In this document: positions 1-6,489 of the stretch, one piece after another
Numbering within the stretch: position 1 is the stretch's first letter
Layout of the letters: each line of letters opens with the position of its first letter
DNA from: JBFWUW01 sp050247075
GTDB lineage: Bacteria > Planctomycetota > Planctomycetia > Pirellulales > JBFWUW01
Reading direction: 5' to 3'
DNA length: 16,720 nucleotides
NCBI GenBank assembly: GCA_050247075.1
Contig: JBFWUW010000107.1
Location: forward strand, 1 to 16,720
Translations under genes and position numbers: made by a program
The notes under the pieces: generated by a model
The model's database searches: none
What the model was told of the DNA's origin: nothing
Seen by the model: the letters and a program-made list of their open reading frames with translations, nothing else

Positions 1-149
1 AGAGCCGCAGCTTGAGCATTCTGTTTGTTCGAGCAAATCAGACATCCTAGAATATGGGCAGATTGCCGACCATCGAAATTCCCTCGGACTGGCGTGTCCA
101 CTCCATTTCCTGGACAGTTCCTCGCGTAACGGAATTCTAGATTCTCAAC

Positions 150-1046
150 GTGATCATTTTTTGGCTGGGCGGAACCATGACAGGATTGTTACCCTTCGCC
201 GACGAATCGGATTTCTGCGGCACCATAGTGTTGTCCGGTATTCTCTACGGGATTGGGACCACTGTCGCGCGAGGTGAACCGCAGGTCATTCCCTGGAGTT
301 GGCGGATTGCCGGGGCAGTTTTCCTGGTTGATGGTGTCATGTGCCTGGGGGAAGTCAACAGAATCACTGCCGCCGAGTGCCTTGCAGCAACTGTGCATGG
401 CCTGATTGCCGGATCCCTTGCATTGGGCGTGACTCTGTCAGCGCTCGGCGCTGCCTCCGCCCTCTATCGACCGTTTGGGCTAATGACGAGGAAGATGGAG
501 GAGCAATCGCGATCGAAGAAGCGCCAGCGCGAGCAGCAAGAGAACGAGCGGCAATCCGCCGAGAAGCGCCGACGTCTCGATGAAGAGTGGGAGCGATCAC
601 GTCCCGAACGAGAACGACGACAGTTGGAAGACGCGGAGCGTCAGGCGCTCGATGCTCGCCTGAAGTACCAGGCCCAGAAGAGGCGCGAGGACGCACGGAT
701 TCAGTGCGAGAGCTTTTACAGCCTTCATGCTCCACTGATCCGCCGACGATTCACCAAGGACATGTTTGACAGCTTCATCAGCCGGTACATGGGCGATAAT
801 CGCCCGCCGGCGGAAGTTGAAGAGAGGGCCGCGCAGCTTCAGGCTCTAATCGAACAACATGTGCAGGCAGTCGCTCCCATGAAAAAGGAGCCAACCATCG
901 ACGCGCTAGCGACGTGGTTTCTAGCGGAAAAACGGCGAATCGACACGCTATCGATCGACGATGAATTGCGGGACGAGCATTTGGCCCATTTGAACATGCG
1001 GTACTCTGAACTGTCCCAGGAAATTCTGGAAAAGATGCGGCCATGA
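150..1046 (+). CDS. Membrane protein with cytoplasmic coiled coil, partner of the ATPase
   Basis: I do not recognise the family. The N-terminal third has three hydrophobic stretches (residues about 22-40, 51-67 and 75-104), likely membrane helices. A highly charged Arg/Glu/Gln-rich segment (about 113-180) with coiled-coil character follows, then a mixed helical C-terminal domain. The ORF opens with GTG at 150; ATG at 177 (Met-Thr-Gly-Leu) is an equally good start and would shorten it by nine residues. Its stop overlaps the start of the downstream ATPase gene (ATGA at 1043-1046), so the two are probably translationally coupled. By inference it may anchor or scaffold that ATPase at the membrane, as membrane partners do for VirD4/TraD coupling proteins. 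No motif proves this. Confidence 0.8.
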   Translation: MIIFWLGGTMTGLLPFADESDFCGTIVLSGILYGIGTTVARGEPQVIPWSWRIAGAVFLVDGVMCLGEVNRITAAECLAATVHGLIAGSLALGVTLSALGAASALYRPFGLMTRKMEEQSRSKKRQREQQENERQSAEKRRRLDEEWERSRPERERRQLEDAERQALDARLKYQAQKRREDARIQCESFYSLHAPLIRRRFTKDMFDSFISRYMGDNRPPAEVEERAAQLQALIEQHVQAVAPMKKEPTIDALATWFLAEKRRIDTLSIDDELRDEHLAHLNMRYSELSQEILEKMRP

Positions 1047-2794
1047 GATCATTTTCCATCGGCAAGGAGCAAGGGTCCGGCGAGGACGTGCGGATCCCCG
1101 TGGATGCGTTTCGCACGCACTTTCATCTGATCGGCGGCACCGGCAAGGGCAAGACGACCGCGATCCATACGATGCTCCACGCGCTCTTGATGAATCCGGT
1201 GGAGAAATCCTGCTTCTTCATCATCGATCGACTGGGAAATTTCTCGCAGGAATTGCTGCTCTGGATGGCGTCCCGCTTCTGCACGCCGCGGATCCGCGAT
1301 CGATTGGTATTCATTCAGCCGTCGCGCGAGGACATCGTTTCGACCTTCAATCCCCTGCTGTTTGAATCGTCGGCCCACTCCTATTACCGCATCGAACGGG
1401 CAACCGACATCATCCTCCGGGCCTGGGAGAGCCAGAATATCGAAGCCATGCCGCGATTGGCACGCTGGACCTTCAATGCCTTCGCGGCAGCCTCGCAGCT
1501 GGGCCTCACGATTAGCGACTGTTCGCACTTTCTTTTACCGGGGAGCGAGTACCATCGTCCGCTGCTCAACATTTTGTCGCCGCGGCTCAAAGCCGAATGG
1601 AACGAGATCACGACGAGCCGCAGCCAGGAAGCGGTCCGCATCCTGGATTCATCCCGCAATCGTCTCCGACCGTACTTCGACAGTGACATTTTGAGACGCA
1701 TGTTCGGATCGACCCAGAGCCGGCTCGATGTTCTCAGAATGATGCGCGAAGGTCGGATCGTGATTGTCGATCTTTCGCCGCGCAATCGGCTCGGAGGGCA
1801 ACTCGCCAACACGATCGGCGCGCTCCTCATCAACGAAGTCATCGCGCAAGTCCGCAGCCTTCCCCGCGACGTGCGGTATCCGACCTACATGTTTTTGGAC
1901 GAGTTCCAGAACTTTGTCGGGCCCGATATGGAATCTGCCCTGCCGGAACTGCGAAACTTGGGTCTCCGGCTAATCCTCTCGCACCAGAGCTTTTCGCAGC
2001 TTGAGCGGGGCGACTACGACATGACGCGCATTATCTTCCAGGCCCAGTCCCGGATGATTTTTGGCGTTCAAGGCGAGGACGCCGATCTGCTGGCCCATGA
2101 AGTCGCGGCGATCCAGTTCGATCCGAAGCGCATCAAGGAAGAGCTTTTTGCCACGCGACAGATCACAACCGGCCATCGCAAGGAAATCCTCAAAGCCTGG
2201 GGAACCAGTCAGCAGCAACAAGACACATGGTCTAATGCGACCGCCACAAACGCTGGCCGCGGCGAGCAGCGATCGGGAGATCCATTCTCCCGCCAGGAAC
2301 GGGTGGCGCGGAGCGACAACAGTGGAACCTCCGACTCGCGGAGCGCGGGGGGTGGCAATAGCTATGGCACCACGGAGAATCAGCACGAGAGTCTCGTTCC
2401 CGTGTGGAAGACCTTTCAGGAACTGGCCAGCCGGAACTACCAGACCTTCGAGGAACAGAAAAGCGAATGGGCGCGAGACATCCGCAATCTTCGCACGGGC
2501 CAGGCGTTGATTCGGACCGTCAACGATCCTCGGCTGCTGTCGGTCGACGTGAAACGCTCGGCACCGGGCTTTCTGCAGTACGACATGCAGACCATCGCCC
2601 GCCGCTTTCCGCACGCCGTCGAAGCCTTGGACCGCTTGATGGAAGAAAACTTCCAGTCCGACTTCTTCGTGCCGGCTTCGCGCGTCGATGCCGAAACCAC
2701 GGAGCGCCTGGAGCGCGTGCTGCGGGGGGGCGTTTCGATTCCGATCACCCCCGACGACGAACATCCGGATAGCACGGATTCGCCATTTGCGTGA
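1043..2794 (+). CDS. TraD/VirD4-HerA-like DNA-translocating ATPase
   Basis: This is a P-loop ATPase of the FtsK/HerA superfamily, closest by appearance to type IV coupling proteins with a TraM-recognition type domain. Walker A is GGTGKGKT at residues 31-38, unusually near the N-terminus. Walker B is the hydrophobic strand ending MFLDEF (283-288; Asp286, Glu287). The segment ILSHQSFSQL after it matches the sensor/QxxSQ-like region of this class. Residues about 388-448 form a low-complexity Gln/Ser/Gly/Asn linker, followed by a C-terminal helical domain. There are no membrane helices, unlike classical VirD4; the upstream membrane protein, overlapping by 4 bp, may supply them. The predicted role is ATP-driven DNA pumping, for transfer or element maintenance. 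A HerA-type role in DNA processing or defence is the main alternative. Confidence 0.88.
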   Translation: MRSFSIGKEQGSGEDVRIPVDAFRTHFHLIGGTGKGKTTAIHTMLHALLMNPVEKSCFFIIDRLGNFSQELLLWMASRFCTPRIRDRLVFIQPSREDIVSTFNPLLFESSAHSYYRIERATDIILRAWESQNIEAMPRLARWTFNAFAAASQLGLTISDCSHFLLPGSEYHRPLLNILSPRLKAEWNEITTSRSQEAVRILDSSRNRLRPYFDSDILRRMFGSTQSRLDVLRMMREGRIVIVDLSPRNRLGGQLANTIGALLINEVIAQVRSLPRDVRYPTYMFLDEFQNFVGPDMESALPELRNLGLRLILSHQSFSQLERGDYDMTRIIFQAQSRMIFGVQGEDADLLAHEVAAIQFDPKRIKEELFATRQITTGHRKEILKAWGTSQQQQDTWSNATATNAGRGEQRSGDPFSRQERVARSDNSGTSDSRSAGGGNSYGTTENQHESLVPVWKTFQELASRNYQTFEEQKSEWARDIRNLRTGQALIRTVNDPRLLSVDVKRSAPGFLQYDMQTIARRFPHAVEALDRLMEENFQSDFFVPASRVDAETTERLERVLRGGVSIPITPDDEHPDSTDSPFA

Positions 2795-2801
2795 AAAGTT
2801 C

Positions 2802-2829
2802 TTGACTCGCGTCCATCGGATCGTAGAAT
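2802..2829 (+). promoter_or_regulatory. Sigma-70-like promoter
   Basis: TTGACT (2802-2807) is separated by 16 bp from TAGAAT (2824-2829), close to the housekeeping consensus. It lies just after the ATPase stop codon and about 180 bp before the next start codon. Initiation near 2836 would produce a long leader or a separate short RNA (see 2836-2990). Seen by eye only. Confidence 0.6.
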
Positions 2830-2835
2830 CATGTG

Positions 2836-2990
2836 ATCGTTCCTGCGGGAATGCCTCCGGCGACGGTCGCTGTGGACGAAGCCCCACGGGCTTTGCAGCA
2901 CGACTGCCTGGTTGTAGTGCCATCCCGACCTCGGGATCATCCATGCCGAGTCCCCTGATTTTTCAGGGTGCCTCGGCATCGTTTGTTTTC
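2836..2990 (+). ncRNA. Candidate structured RNA or attenuator leader
   Basis: This gene-free segment starts just after a good promoter and ends in a terminator-like hairpin with a T-rich tail. Between them are successive self-complementary segments: TTCC/GGAA around 2841-2852, GCGA/TCGC around 2863-2873, AAGCCC/GGGCTT at 2879-2893, GCAC/GTGC around 2898-2920, and ATCCCG/CGGGAT at 2922-2937. The final hairpin is at 2943-2979. The Replication-relaxation gene starts at 3008. The segment could be an independent small RNA of about 155 nt, or a leader whose terminator regulates the downstream gene. I do not recognise it as a known RNA family. Confidence 0.5.
2943..2990 (+). terminator. Intrinsic terminator or attenuator hairpin
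   Basis: ATGCCGAG (2943-2950) pairs with CTCGGCAT (2972-2979). Inside it, CCCTGA pairs with TCAGGG around a TTTT loop, and the run GTTTGTTTTC (2981-2990) follows. It ends only 18 bp before the ATG at 3008, so it would reduce transcription into that gene unless antitermination occurs. Confidence 0.6.
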
Positions 2991-3007
2991 TGACACAGAG
3001 GTCACCG

Positions 3008-3877
3008 ATGGTCACTCCCAGAGATATTGCGATTCTGCGTGCGCTCGTCCGATATTTCGTCTTGAGCCGACCGCAAATTCAACGGCTCCACTTTCCGGAG
3101 GACGGAAATGGCCGGAGTACGCGCCGACGCCTGCAATTGCTCGTCGATCTGCACCTCATCAACCGCCAGCACTTGCTCTACGCGCATCCAACCGGCGGTG
3201 CGCCCGCGTCGGTCTACTATCCATCGCGCCAAGGTTGTGAACTGCTGTTTGAGGAAGATGGCGACGAACACGTTCTGCTGACTCCGACGGCGGCCCCAAT
3301 CCCCCACCATATCAATCACTGGCTGGCAATCAGCGAAACCCACATCGCACTCGACGCGGCGATCCATCGGCAAGCCACAGTCGCCGTGGACGGTTGGATC
3401 AACGAGTGGGACATCTGCAACAAGGACGAAACCGTTCCGGACAAGCGTTTTCGCCTCTACTCGCTGCTCTGCGACCAACCGAAGCTCGTCTGCGCACCGG
3501 ATGCGGCATTTCTGCTTTCGATGGAGGGACACAAGAAAGTCTTTTACCTGGAACAAGATCGGCATACCTCGGGCGTGATTCAGGTCGCCAGCAGCAAGAC
3601 CAAAGGGTATGCGGTCCTGGCCGAACTGGCTCTCCATCGTCGGCACTTTCCCCAGGCGACCGTGCCGAGCTTCACGGTACTTCTGATTGCCCCATCACCC
3701 AAGCGCCGAGACGCCTTGCGGCACGCGATGAAGGACAAGCCGGCTTCCCAACTTTGGCGGTTCGCGTCGGCGACCGACCTCACGCCCGAGGCATTTTTGC
3801 ACTCCCCTATCATCTTTCCGTGCGAGGGCGAGCCCGGCCCGCTCGTCCGTCGCGCCGCCTTGCCGCCGGCATCGTAG
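3008..3877 (+). CDS. Replication-relaxation family winged-helix protein
   Basis: The N-terminal 60 residues form a winged-helix pattern (TPRDIAILRAL, then LSRPQIQRLHF, then RRRLQLLVDLHLINR, then a wing). This is typical of the Replication-relaxation family (Pfam Replic_Relax), whose members sit beside TraD/HerA-type ATPases on plasmids and integrative elements. The C-terminal part (about 90-260) contains a nuclease-like or protein-interaction core of alternating strands and helices; I see no confirmed catalytic triad. The start is supported by GAGGT at 2998-3002, five bases before the ATG. A promoter and terminator-like leader lie directly upstream, suggesting regulated expression. The expected role is DNA binding in replication or transfer control of the element. 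The biochemical function of the family is poorly defined. Confidence 0.82.
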   Translation: MVTPRDIAILRALVRYFVLSRPQIQRLHFPEDGNGRSTRRRLQLLVDLHLINRQHLLYAHPTGGAPASVYYPSRQGCELLFEEDGDEHVLLTPTAAPIPHHINHWLAISETHIALDAAIHRQATVAVDGWINEWDICNKDETVPDKRFRLYSLLCDQPKLVCAPDAAFLLSMEGHKKVFYLEQDRHTSGVIQVASSKTKGYAVLAELALHRRHFPQATVPSFTVLLIAPSPKRRDALRHAMKDKPASQLWRFASATDLTPEAFLHSPIIFPCEGEPGPLVRRAALPPAS

Positions 3878-3898
3878 ACCAAACAAACACATGAACAG

Positions 3899-4167
3899 CA
3901 CACAACACACAACAGGGGGCAGCTTGCCTCGGCAACAGCCGAGTGCGGACCCAGCCGCAGCGCCGGTTCGCAGGGGTGCAGGGGGCCGCTGCCCCTTGCC
4001 CTTTGTGCGGAATCGAGCCGGAACGACCCGGATGGAAAGTCGCGAGCGGAAAGCGAGCGGGAGACCCAAGGCACACAAAGGGCAAGGGGCCGAAGAGCAG
4101 AGCGATGAGCGCCCCTTGCACCCCCAAGCTGCTGAGGGGAAACAACTTACAACACACAACACACAAC
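3899..4167. repeat. Inverted-repeat cassette bounded by 15-bp direct repeats
   Basis: A 15-bp direct repeat (CACACAACACACAAC) occurs exactly at 3899-3913 and 4153-4167. Inside it are nested inverted repeats: GCAGCTTG 3919-3926 with 4125-4132, GGGGTGCA 3973-3980 with 4118-4125, and a perfect 17-bp pair (GCCCCTTGCCCTTTGTG) at 3991-4007 with 4074-4090. The open frames across it are G/C-rich or Pro/Arg-rich and look non-coding. It may be a miniature mobile repeat, a structured RNA gene or a dispersed genomic repeat. The flanking repeat is low in complexity, so calling it a target-site duplication would be weak. Confidence 0.6.
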
Positions 4168-4170
4168 CAA

Positions 4171-4249
4171 ACGGGTGTCCTGCCCCGGACGGGCAGCGGA
4201 CAGGTTTTGGTACACCCCGTCTGGACAGCACTCCGTCGCACCCCGCGCG
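4171..4249 (+). other. Hairpin-forming leader before small membrane protein gene
   Basis: CTGCCC (4180-4185) pairs with GGGCAG (4191-4196), and CCTG/CAGG plus ACGGGTGT/ACACCCCGT enclose it imperfectly. This short gene-free stretch joins the inverted-repeat cassette to the ATG at 4250. No ribosome binding site is evident. Confidence 0.3.
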
Positions 4250-4504
4250 ATGGACAAACTCGACATGGCGATTTTCAAGCAGCCACAACGTCGCGTACCG
4301 GTTTCGATTGTCGGGACAATCGCGCCGCTCGCCGAGGTGTGGGTTTACTCCTTTCCACTCTTCTATATGGCAGCAGCAAAGTTCTGTGGATGTCACGAAT
4401 GCACGCAAGTTCGCTATGGCGAGAAGAAGGCTCTCACGGGCTGGTTCGATATCATTGCCATCGCCCTGTTCGTCGTGTTGGGAACCGCCTACTTCATTGT
4501 CTGA
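4250..4504 (+). CDS. Small membrane protein with a Cys cluster
   Basis: This 84-residue protein is of unrecognised family. It has two hydrophobic segments (about 16-43 and 66-83) separated by a short polar loop with the Cys-rich motif CGCHEC (Cys46, Cys48, Cys51), which could bind metal or form disulfides. ATG at 4250 is chosen; Met6 (4265) is the alternative. No Shine-Dalgarno site is visible, as for several neighbours. It sits in the element's run of short accessory genes, so an element-specific membrane role is likely, but its function is unknown. Hydrophobic periodicity and sensible codon use make it more credible than the overlapping frames. Confidence 0.55.
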   Translation: MDKLDMAIFKQPQRRVPVSIVGTIAPLAEVWVYSFPLFYMAAAKFCGCHECTQVRYGEKKALTGWFDIIAIALFVVLGTAYFIV

Positions 4505-4548
4505 ACACCGCAGTCCCCGCACACCCGCAACAATGGAAGTCTGACATC

Positions 4549-4743
4549 ATGGGAGCGACCCCGACCGCTCCCGTCGCCACGAGTCGCCTGGCAGCGTCCT
4601 CGATTACGAAGGCCAACCAGCGACAGTGGGTGAATCCTCTCTCCGATCGCGGAGACTATTCACGCGAACTGGGCCCTTTCATCAGTCTCGCACTCGCATA
4701 CTTTGAAAACCATGCGTCCTTCAGTCCGGGCGGATTCGCCTGA
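4549..4743 (+). CDS. Small hypothetical protein
   Basis: A 64-residue ORF from ATG 4549, 45 bp after the small membrane protein gene. The N-terminal half is Ala/Thr/Ser-rich. The C-terminal half (about NPLSDRGDYSRELG onward) has balanced composition ending in an aromatic, hydrophobic helix. There is no Shine-Dalgarno site, signal peptide or motif. It is kept because it is well placed in the row of small same-strand genes, and its composition differs from the low-complexity frames that run through from upstream. Function unknown; it may not be real. Confidence 0.4.
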   Translation: MGATPTAPVATSRLAASSITKANQRQWVNPLSDRGDYSRELGPFISLALAYFENHASFSPGGFA

Positions 4744-4830
4744 TGAACGTCATTTCCGTCGCTCGCTTGCAGGGAAGCGAAACCCGGAAATGCTCCATCA
4801 GACCCGCCCGCGACTTCGGACGATATACGT

Positions 4831-4876
4831 GTCCGGCACGATGACTCCGGACGTTTCTATTTCTTTCACCCCTTTT
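4831..4876 (+). terminator. Weak terminator-like hairpin with pyrimidine tract
   Basis: GTCCGG (4831-4836) pairs with CCGGAC (4847-4852), followed by a long T/C-rich tract (4854-4876) that runs directly into the ATG at 4879. It could be a terminator for the small genes upstream, or the leader of the next gene. Confidence 0.35.
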
Positions 4877-4878
4877 CC

Positions 4879-5154
4879 ATGGCACAAGCCTACACTCCGA
4901 CCAAGCCCACGAAGGTATTTCGCCTGCGTGGCATTTCGGCCCGCGTCTTTGAGAACCACTCAAGGATTGACGGCCGCGACGTCTGCATCCACAAAGTCAC
5001 CTTGCAGCAGTTCTACCGCGATGGCGATGAGTGGAAACTCACGAACTACTTCACTCGCGACAACTTGCCAATCGCCCGGCTCCTGCTGGAGCGGGCATGG
5101 CATTTCATTCTCGAGTCCGAGGTGAAACCTGGTCGCGAAGAGACGAAGAAATGA
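4879..5154 (+). CDS. Small conserved-looking protein of planctomycete elements
   Basis: A 91-residue soluble protein starting Met-Ala-Gln-Ala-Tyr. Its body has a regular strand/strand/helix pattern: KVFRLRGISARVFEN, then VTLQQFYRDGDEWKLTNYF, then a long helix LPIARLLLERAWHFIL. From memory this resembles a family of short unnamed planctomycete proteins, but I can assign no function. The start follows a pyrimidine tract and has no Shine-Dalgarno site. The stop overlaps a further ATG (ATGA at 5151-5154). The beta-beta-alpha pattern could suit a small nucleic-acid-binding or adaptor protein; that is speculation. Confidence 0.72.
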   Translation: MAQAYTPTKPTKVFRLRGISARVFENHSRIDGRDVCIHKVTLQQFYRDGDEWKLTNYFTRDNLPIARLLLERAWHFILESEVKPGREETKK

Positions 5155-5378
5155 GCGAGTCAGAGGGAGCCGCCCTGCCGGTTCCCCCTCCGAGTGGCGC
5201 TCAACCAGTGTCGTCTTTGAGAGACGACCAGGCCGGCATCCCGGATGAAAGTTTTCTTTACGCGGAGCATTCGTCTTTGAATGCACTCCGCACTCCCTTT
5301 GTTTCAAGCAGCCACGCGATCGAGGCCGCGGATTCCAAGTTCAGGGGCTTGGCACCGCGATCTTCAATCCGTGGATGA
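5151..5378 (+). CDS. Possible small protein, or non-coding structured region
   Basis: A 75-residue ORF overlaps the preceding gene by ATGA (5151-5154), and its own stop overlaps an in-line ATG at 5375 (ATGA again). This would suit a translationally coupled string. However, the protein is Ser/Pro/Ala-rich without any motif. The DNA contains two strong hairpins sharing a loop motif (5210-5291), so the stretch may be RNA structure and not code. I see no Shine-Dalgarno site. Coding status is undecided. Confidence 0.3.
   Translation: MSESEGAALPVPPPSGAQPVSSLRDDQAGIPDESFLYAEHSSLNALRTPFVSSSHAIEAADSKFRGLAPRSSIRG
5210..5291 (+). repeat. Two hairpins sharing the loop motif TCGTCTTTGA
   Basis: Hairpin A: GTCGTCT (5210-5216) pairs with AGACGAC (5222-5228). 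Hairpin B: GCGGAGCATTC (5262-5272) pairs with GAATG..CTCCGC (5279-5291), with a 2-base bulge. The 10-mer TCGTCTTTGA occurs at 5211-5220 and 5271-5280, exactly 60 bp apart, and spans the apex of both hairpins. Confidence 0.5.
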
Positions 5379-5422
5379 AATCGGTTGCGCGGCAACCCTT
5401 TTATCCTTTACCCTCTCAGTCT

Positions 5423-5704
5423 ATGAAAGACGAGACCACCCCGGCCACGAAGGCCGACATCAAGATGCTGATGGATTCCATCGGCAAGCTCTACGACGCC
5501 AACGAGCGTTGGAAGGACCAGATCCTCACCGCTAACGAGCGTTGGAAGGACGAAACCATCCGACGATTCGATGTCATCGCCGAGCAGTTGCGTCACGACG
5601 TACTGTCTGCATTCCGGGATTTCACGGTGCAGATGAACGAACGGACGAATAGCCATGAAACGCGGATCCGCCGCCTCGAAGTCCGCATGGGCATCGAAGC
5701 GTGA
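5423..5704 (+). CDS. Small coiled-coil protein with an internal repeat
   Basis: A 93-residue, fully helical, highly charged protein. Residues about 8-35 read KADIKMLMDSIGKLYDANER; a second ANERWKD copy follows 11 residues after the first, and the C-terminal part has heptad-like spacing (RFDVIAEQLRHDVLSAF, then ETRIRRLEVRMG). No membrane helix or catalytic motif is seen. It resembles short coiled-coil proteins commonly seen in planctomycete genomes, whose function is unknown to me. ATG 5423 is preferred because it follows a pyrimidine tract like that before 4879. An in-frame ATG at 5375 adds 16 residues and overlaps the previous ORF's stop. It may be an oligomerising adaptor or tether. Confidence 0.7.
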   Translation: MKDETTPATKADIKMLMDSIGKLYDANERWKDQILTANERWKDETIRRFDVIAEQLRHDVLSAFRDFTVQMNERTNSHETRIRRLEVRMGIEA

Positions 5705-5710
5705 TTCACA

Positions 5711-5822
5711 TGGGAGCCTGCCCCCTGACAGGCTCCCACCGTTCGCTTCCACGGTTGGAAGCGGCGCCAGGTGCAGGTGCATAGCGCTGTCTCAGTTGAG
5801 ACGGCCAGTCGCTGACGCTGGC
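5711..5822 (+). other. Cluster of four hairpins after the coiled-coil gene
   Basis: Four stem-loops follow one another: TGGGAGCCTG/CAGGCTCCCA (5711-5738, perfect 10 bp), CGCTTCCA/TGGAAGCG (5744-5763, 8 bp), GTCTCA/TGAGAC (5789-5802), and GCCAG-CG/CG-CTGGC (5804-5822). The first could end transcription, although no T-run follows. The group could be a structured RNA, an origin of transfer or a replication site. Confidence 0.45.
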
Positions 5823-6193
5823 GAATATTTACTCTCACATGACGCCCGCCCCTTTCCCGGTCGCGTCATACACTTTTGCTCATGCAGGTGATCGCTGAGG
5901 TTATTGCACGCAACGCGGAGACCTGGGACGCATGTGTCGTCCGTGGTTAGCCATGAGAATAATAAACCTCGGCGACATCCCTGAAACAGCCCTTCCGCCT
6001 GGAAGGCACCGCCAAGCGTAGGTCGGCAGCGTCGTCTCTCAAGAAGACAACCCGCCGTCATCATTGGCGAAACAGACTTCTCTGCGGCACGCGTAACTTT
6101 CTCGCTTGCACCGCGACTCCATCGCACCAGCGCGGAATCTTTCCGCTTTGTCGAGGCGATGGTTCCACTGTTGCTCCGGAAAGGAGACTTGTG
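5823..6193. other. Gene-free stretch upstream of the zinc-ribbon gene
   Basis: About 370 bp without a credible ORF on either strand. I see one small hairpin (CCTTCC 5991-5996 with GGAAGG 6001-6006) and no promoter that I would defend. It probably holds the regulatory region of the following genes. Confidence 0.4.
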
Positions 6194-6418
6194 ATGCGCG
6201 TCTTACTGTCGGATTGGCACGCCACGGAGAGTTGCACTTGGTGCGAAAAGCAGCGCGAGTGCGTGACCGTCTCGTTCGAGGACGGGTTTCTGAACGCGGC
6301 CACCCTGTGTTGGAACTGCCTGCAAAAGGCGGTGAAGGTTCGCAACCGCCAGGACGGCGGGCAGTCGGCCGCGGCTGCGTCCGCTAGCAATGGGCCGCGA
6401 CCGGCGGAATCGGTTTGA
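6194..6418 (+). CDS. Small zinc-ribbon-like protein
   Basis: This 74-residue protein has two CxxC knuckles: CTWC (Cys14, Cys17) and CWNC (Cys39, Cys42), plus Cys23. The layout fits a one-zinc ribbon. The fold is compact for the first about 55 residues; the tail is Ala/Ser-rich. The ATG at 6194 is preferred to GTG 6191 because AAAGGAG (6180-6186) is seven bases upstream of it, the clearest Shine-Dalgarno in the element. It lies just before the excisionase and integrase genes. A role in DNA or RNA binding, or in protein interaction during element control, is plausible but unproven; I know of no named family. Confidence 0.75.
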   Translation: MRVLLSDWHATESCTWCEKQRECVTVSFEDGFLNAATLCWNCLQKAVKVRNRQDGGQSAAAASASNGPRPAESV

Positions 6419-6430
6419 GTTGTCCGTTCC

Positions 6431-6466
6431 GCGGCCCCGTCCTTGCAGTGGGCGGGGCCGCATTTC
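6431..6466 (+). terminator. Terminator-like hairpin after zinc-ribbon gene
   Basis: GCGGCCCCGTCC (6431-6442) pairs with GGGCGGGGCCGC (6450-6461) over 12 bp with one G-T pair and a 7-base loop, followed by ATTTCT. It separates the zinc-ribbon gene from the excisionase gene. Confidence 0.55.
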
Positions 6467-6489
6467 TCAATCTAGTCCGGAGTCATGGC

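Noticed and set aside
54..140. 28-codon ORF upstream of the first gene
   Set aside because: Too short, no ribosome site, and stop codons lie just upstream; could be chance.
3891..4544. Long open frames through the inverted-repeat cassette
   Set aside because: Composition is Pro/Arg/Ser/Gly driven by repeat DNA, and they overlap the better small membrane gene at 4250.
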